Assembly: GCA_020631735.1 (NCBI GenBank)
Contig: CM036231.1
Span: forward strand, 7,343,831-7,407,830
DNA from: Saccharum officinarum
Taxonomy: Eukaryota > Streptophyta > Magnoliopsida > Poales > Poaceae
Reading direction: 5' to 3'
Length of the DNA: 64,000 nt
Made by a program: the position numbers and the translations under genes. Below the pieces are notes generated by a model. That model was given only the letters and a program-made list of their open reading frames with translations, was not told the DNA's origin and ran no database searches. Position 1 is the first letter of the stretch. Each line of letters starts with the position of its first letter. Shown here piece after piece: positions 42,731 to 55,597 of the stretch.

Positions 42731-45700
42731 ATGGACGGTACTGGAACTTCCCAAGAAAGGGACAATCCTCCGAATCCCCCACCGTTTCCACCCACCTTGG
42801 CAGAAGCTATTGCCGCACTGGTTAATGCCACTACCTTGTTGGCTCAGAATCAGAATCAGAATGGAAATCAGGGCCGTCGAGGCCGTAACAATGGAGGGGA
42901 AACCACTTATGTGGATTTCACCGATACCCGTCCACCAGTGTTCTCAAAGGCAGATGAGCCGCTAGAGGCGGATGACTGGCTCCGTACCATGGAGCAGAAG
43001 TTTGAACTTTTACAGTGCACGGAGCATCAGAAGCCCGTGTTTGCAGCACAACAGCTTAGAGGTGCCGCAGGGGCGTGGTGGGCGAATCTGGTCGCCGCAC
43101 GGCCTGCTGGCCACCGTATCACTTGGCAGGAGTTTCGTGAAGCCTTCAGAGCACATTATATCCCAGATGGTGTCATGGCCATGAAGTTAGAAGAGTTTCT
43201 CTCGCTGAAGCAAGGGAACCAGACAGTTCTACAGTATGTGGGCAAATTCAATCATCTGTCCCAGTATGCAGCGGAATATGTGAACACCGATGCAAAGAAG
43301 AAGAGTTGTTTCATGAGAGGTTTGAGTACCAGAATCCAGGAAGCATTGGTCACCTGCTATAATGCCACTTACCATGAGATAGTCAATGTGGCTATTGCGT
43401 CAGAAGAGAAGTCCCGACTGCATAAAGAGTCGAAGAAAAAGAAGCCAGTGTTTTCTAGCCCGTCTGGTGGCATTAAAAAGCGCCAGAGGTTTGTTTATCA
43501 CCCTCAGAACCATTTCCGCCCAACTTATCGTCCACCGCAATACCAAGCTCAGCCGCAGACGTTTTTCCGTCCTGCCGCAATTCCGCAGTATCCACAGCAG
43601 CCGAATGCCCCTGGTATTCGAAACCAGACTCCAGTAACCCATAACTTTCCCTGTTACAACTGTGGAAAGCCAGGCCACTTTTCCAAGGACTGCCCGTATC
43701 CAAGGCAGTACAATCCCAGTTATCCCAGAGCTCCCGTACCGCAACAGCAACAACCTCAGAGCAAGAATAATAACCTGAATGTTCAGAAGGGTAAGGGTGA
43801 GAAGAAGAAGACCGGACGTGTGTTCTACACTCAAGCAAGTGTAATCCCAGAGGGAGAACCTGTTATGATGGGTATGTTCCCTGTTGCTAATCATCCAGCA
43901 GTACTGTTATTTGATTCAGGTGCATCGCATACATTCATAAATCGCACCTTTGTTGTTAAGCATGACATTCCAATTATGGGAACACAAGAAGATTTCTTTA
44001 TCCAGTCGCCCGGGGGACGACTGTGTACTAAGGAGATGGTACGTGACGTACCTATAGAGTTAGGTGGGCATATATTTCCTACCTCAATGATAATATTACA
44101 GAAACAGGATATAGATGTAATCCTGGGTATGAATTGGATGTACCAAAGAGGAGCCCTTATAGATGCACTGCATAGAACTATAAGGTTGAACCTGCCAGAT
44201 AATAAATCTCATCTTCTTATCCAACTTCCTATCCCAAAGAGAACAGTTGAAAGGATATGTGCAACTTCAGTACAGGAGATTTGTGATATACCGGTAGTCT
44301 GTGAATTTCCAGATGTGTTTCCAGATGATCTACCAGGTCTGCCACCAGACAGAGATGTAGAATTTGTGATTGAGTTAAAACCGGGTACTGCCCCAATATC
44401 CCGGAGAGCTTACAGAATGCCACCCAATGAATTGGCAGAACTTAAGGATCAATTACAAGAGTTACGTGACAAAGGTTTTATCAGACCCAGTTCCTCACCA
44501 TGGGGATGTCCAGCTCTTTTTGTCAAGAAGAAAGATCAGACTTTAAGGATGTGTGTTGACTATCGACCGCTGAATGAAGTAACCATTAAGAATAAATATC
44601 CGTTGCCTCGCATTGATCTACTCTTTGATCAGCTTGCGGGGGCAAAGGTATTTTCAAAGATCGATCTTCGGTCAGGGTACCATCAAATCAAGATTCGACC
44701 TGAAGATATCCCAAAGACTGCATTCACTACCAGATATGGACTGTATGAGTACCTAGTTATGTCTTTTGGTCTCACCAATGCACCGGCACATTTCATGTAT
44801 CTGATGAACTCAGTTTTCATGCCGGAGCTTGACAAATTTGTGGTTGTGTTTATTGATGATATTCTGGTATACTCCAAAAGTGAAGAAGAACATGTTGAGC
44901 ATCTCAGAGTTGTTCTGACTCGTCTGAGAGATCACCAACTGTATGCCAAGTTCAGTAAATGTGAGTTTTGGTTAAGAGAAGTGCAATTCTTAGGACATGT
45001 GTTGTCAGCCGAAGGAGTAGCAGTAGATCCTGGCAAGGTGGAAGATATTCTGAATTGGAAACCACCAATCTCAGTTCATGAAGTCCGAAGTTTTCTGGGA
45101 ATGGCGGGTTATTACCGTCGATTCATACCTGACTTTTCAAAGGTAGCCAAGCCAATCACAGAGTTGTTGAAGAATCAAACTAAGTTCATATGGTCTCCAG
45201 AATGTGAGAAAGCTTTTAGAATTTTAAAGAAGTCATTGACAACTGCTCCAGTTTTGGCACAACCAGATATAGAAAAGCCATTTGATGTTTACTGTGATGC
45301 CTCGGGTATTGGCCTTGGTTGTGTATTGATGCAAGAAGGCAGAGTCATTGCTTATGCCTCGAGACAGTTGAAGCGTCATGAAGAACATTATCCGACACAT
45401 GATCTTGAACTAGCAGCTGTGGTTCATGCATTGAAAATTTGGCGTCATTACTTGTTAGGTAATACTTGCCACATGTATACAGATCACAAGAGCTTAAAGT
45501 ATATCTTTACTCAGTCAGAGTTGAATATGAGGCAAAGAAGGTGGCTTGAGTTAATAAAGGACTATGATTTAGAAGTGCACTATCACCCTGGAAAAGCAAA
45601 TGTTGTTGCTGATGCACTCAGTAGAAAGAATCATTGCAATTGCATTACTGTGAAGCCAATGGATTACAGTTTATGTTATGAATTAGAAAAGCTGAATATT

Positions 45701-47182
45701 GAAATAGTTCAACAAGGTCAGTTGACTAATGTCACAGTAGAATCAACAATCAAAGATCAGATTGTGTCTGCTCAGAGAAAGAATTCCGGAGTAGCTCACA
45801 TCAAAGAAAAAGTTAGAACGGGTCAACAGACAGATTTCAGTATTGATGATGCAGATGTGTTGTGGTTTAAGAACCGGTTAGTGGTCCCAAAGGTTCCAGA
45901 GTTACGTCAGCTCATTCTTGATGAAGCACATAGCACAAGGTTTTCTATTCATCCAGGAAGTAATAAGATGTATCAAGATTTGAAACAGAAATTCTGGTGG
46001 ACCAAAATGAAAATTGAGATTGCCAAGTATGTGGCCAGATGTGACACTTGTTGTAAGGTGAAGGCAGTACACCTGAAGTCGGCAGGAATGTTACAACCCT
46101 TGCCCATTCCATCCTGGAAATGGGAAGATATCAGTATGGATTTCATTACTGGGTTACCCAAGACCTCAAGAGGCTTTGATTCAATTTGGGTCATTGTGGA
46201 CCGACTGACAAAGTCATCTCATTTTATTCCAGTTAAGGTGGACTATTCTGCTATAACTTATGCAAGAATTTATATTGCACGAATCCTGAGTCTTCATGGG
46301 GTACCAAAGACCATTGTATCAGATAGAGGTACTCAGTTTGTTAACAAATTTTGGAGACACCTACATGAGTCCCTGGGTACAAAACTTTTGCATAGTACCG
46401 CTTATCATCCACAAACAAGTGGTCAGACTGAAAGGGTCAATCAAATTCTAGAAGACATGTTAAGGTCATGTGCACTTAATTATTCAGACACTTGGGACGA
46501 GTGGTTACCTTTAGCAGAATTCTCCTATAATAATAGTTATCAAGAGAGTATCAAAATGGCACCGTTTGAGGCATTGTATGGCCGTAGGTGCAGAACTCCA
46601 TTGAATTGGTCAGAACCGGGAGAAAGATGGTTTTTCGGTGTTGATCTTGTGAAACAAACAGAAGAAAAAGTTAGGCAGATCCAGAATAATTTGAAAGTGG
46701 CTCAGTCCAGGCAAAAGAGTTATGCTGATAAAAGGCGTAGACCTTTGGTATTCCAAGTAGGGGATTATGTTTATCTAAAAGTATCACCCATGAAAGGAGT
46801 TAGCAGATTTGGAGTCAAAGGCAAACTCGCACCACGTTATATTGGTCCTTTTCAAATCATTCAACAATGTGGAAAGGTGGCATATAAGTTAAAGCTGCCT
46901 GAACAACTGTCAGCCGTGCACAATGTATTTCATGTATCACAAATGAAGAAGTGTCTACAAGTACATGATCAAGTGGTTGATGTTGAGGGAGTTGAACTTG
47001 AACCGGATTTGACATATTCTGAACATCCTGTCAGAGTTTTGGATCAAAAAGATCGTGTTACCCGAAGTAGAACAACTAAATGGTACAGAATACAGTGGAA
47101 TCAACATTCAGAAGAGGAAGCCACCTGGGAAACGGAGGATTATCTGTTAGAGAATTTCCCGGAGTTCTTTGCTTCTATCTAG
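42731..47182 (+). CDS. Intact Gag-Pol polyprotein of chromovirus retrotransposon
   Basis: A single 1483-residue frame. The Gag capsid-like region is about 70-235. The CCHC zinc knuckle is at 308-321. The aspartic protease has its active Asp at 395 (DSGAS). Reverse transcriptase carries the FIDD active site at 707-710. RNase H shows the DASG-type motif at Asp856 and ELAA further on. The integrase HHCC finger begins at His1067, and its catalytic triad is Asp1137, Asp1198 and Glu1234, with the expected 35-residue spacing. The last ~60 residues form a chromodomain (WYRIQW, then EATWE). All catalytic residues are present and there are no stops. The protein packages and copies the element RNA and integrates the cDNA. 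In chromoviruses the chromodomain is thought to steer integration to heterochromatin. Confidence 0.96.
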   Translation: MDGTGTSQERDNPPNPPPFPPTLAEAIAALVNATTLLAQNQNQNGNQGRRGRNNGGETTYVDFTDTRPPVFSKADEPLEADDWLRTMEQKFELLQCTEHQKPVFAAQQLRGAAGAWWANLVAARPAGHRITWQEFREAFRAHYIPDGVMAMKLEEFLSLKQGNQTVLQYVGKFNHLSQYAAEYVNTDAKKKSCFMRGLSTRIQEALVTCYNATYHEIVNVAIASEEKSRLHKESKKKKPVFSSPSGGIKKRQRFVYHPQNHFRPTYRPPQYQAQPQTFFRPAAIPQYPQQPNAPGIRNQTPVTHNFPCYNCGKPGHFSKDCPYPRQYNPSYPRAPVPQQQQPQSKNNNLNVQKGKGEKKKTGRVFYTQASVIPEGEPVMMGMFPVANHPAVLLFDSGASHTFINRTFVVKHDIPIMGTQEDFFIQSPGGRLCTKEMVRDVPIELGGHIFPTSMIILQKQDIDVILGMNWMYQRGALIDALHRTIRLNLPDNKSHLLIQLPIPKRTVERICATSVQEICDIPVVCEFPDVFPDDLPGLPPDRDVEFVIELKPGTAPISRRAYRMPPNELAELKDQLQELRDKGFIRPSSSPWGCPALFVKKKDQTLRMCVDYRPLNEVTIKNKYPLPRIDLLFDQLAGAKVFSKIDLRSGYHQIKIRPEDIPKTAFTTRYGLYEYLVMSFGLTNAPAHFMYLMNSVFMPELDKFVVVFIDDILVYSKSEEEHVEHLRVVLTRLRDHQLYAKFSKCEFWLREVQFLGHVLSAEGVAVDPGKVEDILNWKPPISVHEVRSFLGMAGYYRRFIPDFSKVAKPITELLKNQTKFIWSPECEKAFRILKKSLTTAPVLAQPDIEKPFDVYCDASGIGLGCVLMQEGRVIAYASRQLKRHEEHYPTHDLELAAVVHALKIWRHYLLGNTCHMYTDHKSLKYIFTQSELNMRQRRWLELIKDYDLEVHYHPGKANVVADALSRKNHCNCITVKPMDYSLCYELEKLNIEIVQQGQLTNVTVESTIKDQIVSAQRKNSGVAHIKEKVRTGQQTDFSIDDADVLWFKNRLVVPKVPELRQLILDEAHSTRFSIHPGSNKMYQDLKQKFWWTKMKIEIAKYVARCDTCCKVKAVHLKSAGMLQPLPIPSWKWEDISMDFITGLPKTSRGFDSIWVIVDRLTKSSHFIPVKVDYSAITYARIYIARILSLHGVPKTIVSDRGTQFVNKFWRHLHESLGTKLLHSTAYHPQTSGQTERVNQILEDMLRSCALNYSDTWDEWLPLAEFSYNNSYQESIKMAPFEALYGRRCRTPLNWSEPGERWFFGVDLVKQTEEKVRQIQNNLKVAQSRQKSYADKRRRPLVFQVGDYVYLKVSPMKGVSRFGVKGKLAPRYIGPFQIIQQCGKVAYKLKLPEQLSAVHNVFHVSQMKKCLQVHDQVVDVEGVELEPDLTYSEHPVRVLDQKDRVTRSRTTKWYRIQWNQHSEEEATWETEDYLLENFPEFFASI

Positions 47183-47342
47183 GTTGCAATTTCCTCTTTA
47201 AACTGTAACCTATCCTTTTAAAATCTTTGTAATGCAGAAAACCCCTACCTGTTTTGTAGACAAGTCTTGGACGTGTTTGCTTGACACGTTTCCTTTTCTA
47301 TTACTTAACTCAAGGCTTTAAATCTCGGGACGAGATTTCTTT

Positions 47343-47354
47343 AAGGGGGAAGGG
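47343..47354 (+). other. Polypurine tract
   Basis: aagggggaaggg sits immediately before the 3' LTR and primes plus-strand synthesis. Confidence 0.85.
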
Positions 47355-47355
47355 C

Positions 47356-50300
47356 TGTAACACCCCGGGTGTTATAGTGCTAATTAATCTGCCATGTCAT
47401 CATAATGCATTGCAAAGCATCCCTGTTAGGTTAACCTTGTTATGCATCAACTAAAACAAGTTTACTTATCTAGGTTGAATGTGTTTCTCAGTGGTGTGCT
47501 CCGAACCCGAAAACCCTAATTTTTAATACCACCGCAAATGCTTAGTCCATGCCCTGCGTAATTTGAGGTGTGCGACTGTGTTGCACACTAGTGTCAAGTG
47601 TAGGGTATGAGCTCAAGTACAACCTCTAAAATGAAACTCCAAATTTGAGTTTGAATTGGAGTCCCAAAACTTGTCACGAGTTTTCCGATTCGAATTCGAA
47701 TTCAAAATTGGGGAAAAATGTAAAAGAATTTTAAAAGCTAATTGGTCAACCAAGAGTGGCATTTGGTCAACCATGTCATGTTGGTCCAAATGATGCCCTT
47801 GGGTGAGGTTTTGATCGCTAAGTAATCACAAATCAAAGTAGCAACAAATTCCAATTTAAAATTCCTCCGAAAACCCTAAATTTCAAAACCCTGTTTTACC
47901 CCTTTTGAAATAATTCAAAATCTAAGCAAAATTTGGGAAAAAGTTCAAAACCAAGTTTGTAGAACTTTTCAAGGGCTACAACTTTGGTGTTTTGAGTTTT
48001 CAAAGTTTTAGTGTAAAATGTGGAGCAATTTTGAAAATAAACAAATTTCAGTTTTGACTCATTTTTGTCCCCAAACTAAGATTTCAAAATGGAGGCAGAA
48101 TTTGAAAAAGTTTTGAACAGCAAAGTTGTAGGTCTGGTCAAGATATACAACTTTGATGTTTGGAGATTTTGAAGTTTCAATATAAAATCAAAAGTAATTT
48201 CTAAATTACCAAATCTGAAAAATGTGTCCCCTTTTGAATTTAAACTCAAATTTCAAAATCCAGTGAGAATTTGAAAAAGTGTTCAATACAAAACTTGTAG
48301 AGCTTGAAATTCTGAAGATTTCATAGATTGGAAGTTTTTCAAGTTGTTACATGAATTTGAGAGTAATTTTAGAAAACAGTTTGAAAATTCAAAATTTGGG
48401 GGGGTGCTACAGTGCCGCGCCAATGGCGGCCGGCCACCGCGCGGTATGGGCGCCGGCGAGCCGCCGTGGCCGCCCAGACCCTTCGCGCGCGGTCGAGAAC
48501 GCCAGCGCGACGACGCGAGCAGTCCGGCTCTGTAGTCGCGACCGCCTTCTATAAATACATGAGTTCACAGTGACGTTTACCATTTTTCGCCACCGCCGCC
48601 ACCGCAGCTCCGCCGCTCGCCGCTGCCGCCACCAGGCCATCTCCGGCCACGCCAGTCGCACCAACAGCATCGCCGCATCCTCACGCACCTCGTGAACCAC
48701 CCAAGCCAGCTTGACTTCGCCTGGATCGCCGCAGCCACCGCTTCCCGTGCTCAACTCCGGCGACCGACCGCCATCGCCGCCCCCACGTTGCCAGGCCACT
48801 CCAATCCCTCCCAGCCGCCAGCAAGAGCACCAACGTGATCACTGTGAGCCACCGATCCTTTCTACGCCTTTAATTTGATCGTTCCGTTCTTGGAGGCGTG
48901 TTTTAGCGGCTCACCGTCGGCCACGGTCCGCCACCGTCGTCGGTGAAGGGTCACCGGAGCTCGAGACGCGTTGTAGACCAGTGCCAAGGACTCAGGAGAA
49001 GGTGTGGGCGTTGTGGTAGGGTCAGTTTGTCGACCGAAGCTTCGGTCACCGGCCGGCCACCGCAGGAGAGCGAGCGAGCACGCGGGAGCGAGCGAGAGGG
49101 CGGGAGGAGGAAGATGACAGGCGGGGCCGGCTTGTCAGCGAGCGCAGAGAGAGAGAGCGCGCGCGGGTGGGCGAGCGGGCTGGGCCGCCTGCTGGGCCGC
49201 GCGGCTGGGCCAAGCGCGCGTGCGGGCGCGGGCGTGCGCGAGCGGGCCGTCTAGTTGGGCCGGACCGCGGGAGAAAGGAGAATCGGCCCGATTTCGTTTT
49301 TGTTTTTCTTTTTCAAATAAATGAATAGTTTGTTATTTGTTTATTTCACTAAAAATTGTGTAGAGTTCCAAAATTCATGAAAATTTTTGTGTAGGCTTCT
49401 CAATGTATAAACTATCTAGGAAAAATGTTAAATGCTGAAATTGAGTACTTTGTGCAGTAGAATTAATTAGTTCTAATAAAGATTAAATGCAACTTCCATG
49501 AATTTTAATAATTAATTTATTAATCCAAAAATGATGAAATTTATTATGACACTGTTATAAATCATTCTTAATCCATAGAAAAAGTTTGAGCTTGATTAGG
49601 TAAAATTTGATTAACTTCTAATTATGTCCTAATTATTTAAATAATAAATAAATGTTAATTTGAGAACTTTAAGAGTTGTGTGCCTTTTTGATTGAGTGAT
49701 GTCCTTAGGTCACTACCCTTTTGTGATCTTTGGCACCTTAATTTCATGTTTGAGCTCGTTAGTAACTTGTTAGGTTAAAAGCTGGTATCGCTGGAATCGT
49801 CGCTACTAGTTAGTAGGTGTTCTGTTTGCGACTGTACCGTGAAGGGAAGTTGTACTCCAGTCGTAACTCGTAGCATGTTATCATCAAGCATCATGTTTAT
49901 CATCGAGCATCATGTTAAAGCATGTTATGTGTTCGTGTAGTCTCCGCTTTCGAAGAAGTCGAAGCCGTCGAGCCAGTTTCTGGAGAAGAGCGATCGTCGG
50001 TGGATTTCGGACCTGACGTTGGAGTTCTCGGGTCTGAGTCAGTCGTCGTGTCCGAGCAAGGCAAGCCCCGGTGCATTTAAACCCTACCTTGAATTTTACA
50101 AATGTTTTATTATTTATAATATGGTTTACTGCATTAAGTAATTAGGAGTTGAGTGATAACCCAATTGCTGCATTATCATCCTTGATTATTGTGATATCAA
50201 CCTTGATACCTGTTTTACGGAAAATGCGTAGTATGCTTCGCTATGCTTAGAAGTTAAGCTTTTAAATGCAATGTTTATATAGCCATGACGGCATATTGAA

Positions 50301-51445
50301 TGAATATTGAAATATGAGAATGAACTTGAAAGATCGGGCGGGTGGTTTGGCCACTGCTAACATGCATTGGGAAAGGAGTCTCAATGTAGTGTTTCCGCCT
50401 TGTCAGTTAAGGTCCGTTCGTTGTAAGCCTGTTGTGTTCAAGACTTTGCAACTAGCTTCATGCCTTGGGTAAGCCCAAAATGTTGGTGATTCCATTACGA
50501 GAACGTCTAACCTCGCACTGGGAGTGGAGAGATGGCGAGAGTAGCGTGTACCCTCGGGGCTAGAATTTGGTCGGGTTCGAGGAGTACTGTACTCTCGGGT
50601 GGCGATGGACACGTTCTGGTTTTGGGAGATCTAAATGATTGATATGCAAGATTCGGTTCTACATATGTCGTGAGGTTAGGGATCCCCAGCTGGGTATAAT
50701 CGGTTCGAATCGTCGTTGCTCCTCGGTTATGGAGACTTGATCACCTGACTTGCATCGTAGTTAAGAACTGGAATTGAAAGAAAGAATGAGAAAGGTTTTG
50801 ATGATAATTACTTTGATCTAGATTAGGATCACCTAGAATTGGTTAATGAACCATCAATGGTAAAAGTAAAATATTGAAGGTAAGGACTTACTTTAGTAAG
50901 CTTTTCTGCAAAAGAAAATTTGATTCTGGAATACCCGTACCTTGATTCCCTAAAGCTAGCATGCCCTTGGAGTCTTTGTCTTAGTCGGGTAAGTCTTGTT
51001 GAGTACCCTCAAGTACTCAGGGTTTGTTAACCCCTTGTTGCAGGTGCGGTTCATGAACAAGTCTGCTTCGAGCCTTGTTGCATGACCGTCGTGGTTGAAG
51101 AAAGCGACGACGAGTAGACTGTGTGGCCTTTGGGCAAGGCATCTCGCTTGTGTGTTGTAATAAAGTTAATACCGATACTTCTCTACTACTGGTTTGTAAT
51201 AATGTTACATAAGGTTTGAAGTTTGAAAACTGGTTTGTAAACCTATATTATTGTAAGACTTCCGCTACGTTACTCTGTTGAATATTTTGAATAAACTGTT
51301 GTAATATTGCAATACTCCTGTGATTGGATCCTGTTCGGAGGAAAGCAGACCTTTTAAGTTATGGTGAACATAAGTACGGCCATCAGAGGTCATTATGGCA
51401 ATGACGGGTACTTGTGGGCCATCATAATTAGGAGGTTCTGTGACA
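47356..51445 (+). repeat. 3' LTR
   Basis: 4090 bp with the same termini, 17-bp palindrome and TATA box (48550-48557) as the 5' LTR. Differences from the 5' LTR are scattered point changes and a few short deletions, for example near 48380 and 50635. It shares none of the private copy A indels I checked. Confidence 0.95.
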
Positions 51446-51450
51446 GCGTT

Positions 51451-52094
51451 AGATCCAGAGGAAAGAGAGAGAGGAGAGGGAAGGAAGAGGAGACATACCT
51501 GATCCGGTCAGATCCACCGCCGCCCCCGCCAGATGCGACGGATCCACGGCCGCCATCACCAGATCCGGTGGTGATCCACGGCCGTCGCCACATCCACCAT
51601 GGCGGGGAGCCCGGTAAGCACGGGTGTGGGCACGGGGAGCTCGCAGAAAAAAGGAGGGGAGGGAGAGAGTGACGTCGGAAAACAACCGCCGTCGAGCTTT
51701 CTCCGGTGCTGGAGGTCGTCAGAGCGAGGGAGGGAGGCAGGGGAAGAGGAGAGCGCGTGGCTCGCATCCTTCGCTGTGGCCCTCTCTCGGTCGCATGGAG
51801 GACGCGGGAGCAAGGAGAAAGGAAGGGCAGGGGAGGGGAGGGGAGGGAGGGACGGAGATGGAGGAGGCGTGGCTTGCCGGCGAGGTCTGGCGGAGCGGCG
51901 GAGAGAGCGAGGCGCGGTGCGGAGAGAGCGAGCGCGCTGCAGGTGGAGAGAGCGAGGCGGAGTGGGGAAAGAAGAAGAAAAGGCGAGCAGGAGTGAGCGG
52001 CACACGTGGGAGCGGATGGACGGGGCATCGCGAGGCGCGCTCGGTCGGGTTGGGTCCGTCCGACGCGTCCGGACGCCCTACATGTATCATTACC
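51451..52094. mobile_element. Right arm of Mutator-like element
   Basis: GC-rich sequence from the retroelement to the direct repeat gaaattagtaa at 52095-52105. It contains several gatccggt/gatccacggc repeats and purine-rich runs. The end (gtccggacgccc, then tacatgtatcattacc) is the putative terminal repeat. Long open frames on both strands reflect low-complexity GC content. Whether part of a host gene was captured here (Pack-MULE) cannot be told from sequence alone. Confidence 0.45.
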
Positions 52095-52105
52095 GAAATT
52101 AGTAA

Positions 52106-54002
52106 CATGCTTTTGACAACAACGTCTAGAATCCACGTTTGTCACCCAAATAATTCTTGTCACATTGAATCAAAACTTTTCTTAAAAAAGAAAGCATATC
52201 TCCACTAGAATTTAGATAGATGTATGACCGAACCAGAGAAAGGAAAGGTGCGGCATACACACGTAAAGGAAGGGTGCGACATGTCGCATGCAACTGCTCA
52301 CGAACAAGGAAGGCCTCGGGCCTGCTCATTTTAGAATATATTTTTATTTTTCTAGGTAAATTAATTAATTAATTAAAAAATTAAAAAAATCAAAGGCTCA
52401 GAATGGCTCAGATTTGTTCAAGATATTAACTTCTATTAAGTAAAGAAAGTACCGTAGTATTGCCCATTTTGTTTGGTTTTAAAAGTTTTTTTTGCGAGAA
52501 TTATATTATATAATAGTAGTTATAAGCACTCTAGATTACACAAATATTCAGAAACTGATTTTTATCTAAATTGTACCCATACTGTGAATAGCTCTAGATC
52601 TCAAAATCTAACCTGTATGATATTTTGCAGTATGGATGATCGCACAGGCAAACACTCAGCAAAAGGTCTGAGAACATATGACCAACGAACGACGGCCAAC
52701 ATTCATGTAGGGGACTTAAAAAACTTTTTTTTTCTGGTGTCTTTCTTCTTCTTGCCGCCTCTAAAGAATGAGAAAGACTGATCTGATTAATATTGGATTT
52801 TGGGGATTTTTAAAATCAGCGCTTAGTTTTTTTATAGATAGAGACTCGACTCACAATTATCGCAACACTAATGAGTTGATAGTACTTTTTAGTGCTAAAT
52901 GTCCATAACACTGTTTTAACATGCATGGTAAGCATTATTGCAACATCCTTGTCTACGGAATGGGAGGGAGGCGCTTACTCACACGGCAGGAGCGACTGTA
53001 GGACGTCGTCGTTGGCACGGATCAATCATCTTTACACGTGATTAGGTATACGGTTATTACTTATTGAATGATTAGCACAAGCATGTCATGGTGGTCTTTT
53101 GTCATTTTTTTCTTTCTTTTTTTTTTGAGAATTTTGTCATTTTATCTAGTGGTCTGCACCTTTTTAAAAAAAGATTCAGTAACCTCTCTACCGAAAACAA
53201 GCTACATACCTGATGAATTCACGAAGCTACGATACATATCTCATCCATTTCAAGTCTCCGCTGCACATACAGGGGAGTACGTACGTACGTACGCGTACGT
53301 ACATATTCCTGCTGCTGATCTCCGAAAGCACGAGCAAATCATTTGCACGGCACCCCAACCAATCGGTTCCAGCACGTCAACACGCAAGCACCGCTAGATT
53401 CCGTCTGCCTTGTCCTGCTCGCCGGTGGCAATTTAAGGATTCCAGGTCATTTTATACGCCGCCGTCGACGTCGTCGGTCGCCCTCGCCGCGGCCGGCCTA
53501 ACGCACGGTCGGTGTCACCGAGTGCACCGGCGACTACAAAGCTCAGCTCGATCAGGATGCTGCTCCGACTCCGATCCTCTCCTAACAATAACACGGTTGT
53601 TGAATTCTAGCTGCTAGCTTTCACGTAGAAAAAAGTGGGCAGCGACGAGGTGCATGCATGTTTATTGACCAGTGGCCGCTACATCCACTGGTCTGGTTGG
53701 TCGTACGTGCAAGAGTATACATGTTTCGCACAGTTTGTCAACGTGTCATTGACCCTCCTCGCTCGCAGAGAAATAACAAAGGGATAGATGAGCTCTTAAT
53801 CTGTTTGCTTGCTGTTAAGTGGGAGGTGACCATCAGCCACAAGACTCTTAATATACATCTCCCAAAGTTGATATGACGACTATGAGTGTCTGTTAAGTGA
53901 TCTTGACAGTGTGCCTATTGCCTAGCCACGAGGCTTGCATTATCATAAGGCAGACACTGAAGAACAAGAATCTTACTAGTAGATCCCTCTCTCTCTCTGT
54001 GT
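52106..54002. other. Intergenic, with ACGT microsatellite
   Basis: Mostly AT-rich with no supportable gene. A tacgtacgtacgtacgcgtacgtac run near 53278-53302 is a short tetranucleotide repeat. Short ORFs at 53213-53617 and 53658-53876 have no recognisable motif. Confidence 0.4.
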
Positions 54003-54005
54003 TAA

Positions 54006-54237
54006 GGGTATGTTTAGTTCGCGAAATATTTTGGGTTTCACTACTGTAGCACTTTCGTTTGTATTTGTCAATTAGTGTCCAATCATGGACTAATTAGGTT
54101 CAAAAGATTCGTCTCGTGGTTTTCTACCAAACTATGTAATTAATTTTTTCTTTCATCTATATTTAATGCTCCATGCATGTGTCCAAACATTCGATGTAAC
54201 GAGGAATCTTGAAATATTTTGGGAACTAAACATGGCC
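54006..54237. mobile_element. Tourist-like MITE, inverted orientation
   Basis: Termini gggtatgtttagttc and gaactaaacatggcc are inverted, with taa duplicated at 54003-54005 and 54238-54240, the canonical PIF/Harbinger target. The core is the reverse complement of the one at 323-556 and 10506-10749 (agattcgtctcg, aacattcgatgta). Confidence 0.88.
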
Positions 54238-54240
54238 TAA

Positions 54241-55589
54241 ATATGTTATGCCTCTTAAAAATACTTATCTCTTTGCAGTTTCAGATGGCATAGAAAATCC
54301 AGAGTTTTTTTCTCCGTGGAAAAAAAAAAGACGCACACAGAGCCGCGACCACATGATAGGCAAGACAGTGACATCGAAATAAGACGCAGGTAAAAACCCA
54401 ATCGCTTCCCTAACAAGAAAAGCTTATCACACCATTCTTTCCTGCCTCACAACCGACTGCATGATTGCATCTCACGCTGATTGCAGGGAGCCAAAGCTAC
54501 TCTGATCATCACTACAGGCTACAATTAGTTATCCCTAGAGGAAGAAAAATAGCCATCTGCAGCGTACCGGATGTGGAGCTCGCCTACCCACCCTGGTTGA
54601 CTCTGCTCTCTGCACCCCGGCCGGGCGGCCCCCGACGGATGGATGCGATGATTTCCGGCCGGTGCGGACAAAGACGCCTCCCCCGCCAGGCGGTTGGTGA
54701 AAACAACGGTGTACTGGACGTTTTTGTCAAAAGGGAATGAGTGAGGTGCCAGTGCTGCCGGTCTCCGTCAGAGTCAGCAGGGTTTCCTTTTGGGATCGAG
54801 TCGTGCTTTTCAACACAGCACCGACCGATCGTGTTATTGGGATCTCGCCGATGCGCGCGGTTCATTTTGGACTGAGATAAAAAGAAATGTATTTAAGCGT
54901 GTTAGAAAAGAGAATCTTCATAATTTGGTACTATATACTATGACATCATTGAGAGATTTCACATCACGGCCTTTCTGCTATTTGTTCTTGCTCAAAGTAT
55001 CTTGGAAGCAGAGGGTCCATGGTTTGACAGCTTTCTTATTAATAACGCGTCATTGGTTTTTTTTTGTGTGAAGTACTTATCGATGCTATCAAACATTCTT
55101 TCCTTGCAAAATTTAGTGAGATAAAGCCAGTTGCTTATTCAGAGTTTTTGGAAGCACTGAAGCTGCTGAGAGTTATATGACAGAAGTATATTGATATTGA
55201 TTGTATAGTACAGCATAGGTGAATATTGTGGTATCTTCTTCCAAGGGCTTTGTTGATTCCAGGAACAAATTAGTCCAATTTTGTGGTGTTTACACTTTAT
55301 TTCTTACCTGCGTTTGTGCATAGCTCAGCTTCATCCTAAATTATCTGCTGTCACCTAACCAAGATGTTCTGATCTGTCATGTAAGACATGTTTATACATT
55401 TCCTTCGAAACAAAAGAAACAAACTACTATGTCATATTTTGTGTTCCACAGCAGCTCGATAAGATTGTTCGCATCGCGTCAAAAAAAAGTAAGATCAATT
55501 ACATATTTACCTCTATCAAAATTTTCCAGCATATAATGATTGCATTTTGAAAGTAGCTAGAGAGTAAATATAACTAGTTGGGCTATACC
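54241..55589. other. Intergenic, nothing recognised
   Basis: No gene, RNA or terminal-repeat element could be supported. Open frames near 54465-54865 overlap on both strands and lack motifs. Confidence 0.4.
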
Positions 55590-55597
55590 TATAAATA
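55590..55597 (+). promoter_or_regulatory. Possible TATA box of aspartic protease gene
   Basis: tataaata lies 453 bp upstream of the ATG. If used, the leader would be about 420 nt. No closer TATA box was seen. Assignment is by position only. Confidence 0.35.

Larger units (their letters stand above)
37523..51445 (+). mobile_element. Complete Ty3/gypsy chromovirus (Tekay/Del-like) retrotransposon
   Basis: Order of parts: 5' LTR 37523-41621, PBS 41624, H3-tail-like ORF 42020-42538, gag-pol 42731-47182, PPT about 47343, 3' LTR 47356-51445. Integrase lies after RT/RNase H, which defines Ty3/gypsy, and the C-terminus has a chromodomain. LTRs above 4 kb starting tgtaacaccc and a Met-tRNA PBS fit the Tekay/Del clade. 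The flanks gcctt (37518-37522) and gcgtt (51446-51450) are a 4/5-matching target duplication. By eye about nine substitutions separate the LTRs over their first ~1.05 kb, so the insertion is recent. The intact frames suggest it could be autonomous. Confidence 0.93.

Noticed and set aside
42536..42731. Stop-codon readthrough joining the accessory ORF to Gag-Pol, which are in the same frame
   Set aside because: Further in-frame stops follow soon after the first TGA, so a fused product is unlikely.
51393..52163. Long open frames on both strands after the 3' LTR (up to 256 codons)
   Set aside because: Low-complexity Ser/Pro/Arg or Arg/Gly sequences caused by GC- and purine-rich DNA in the Mutator-like arm. 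There are no family motifs.
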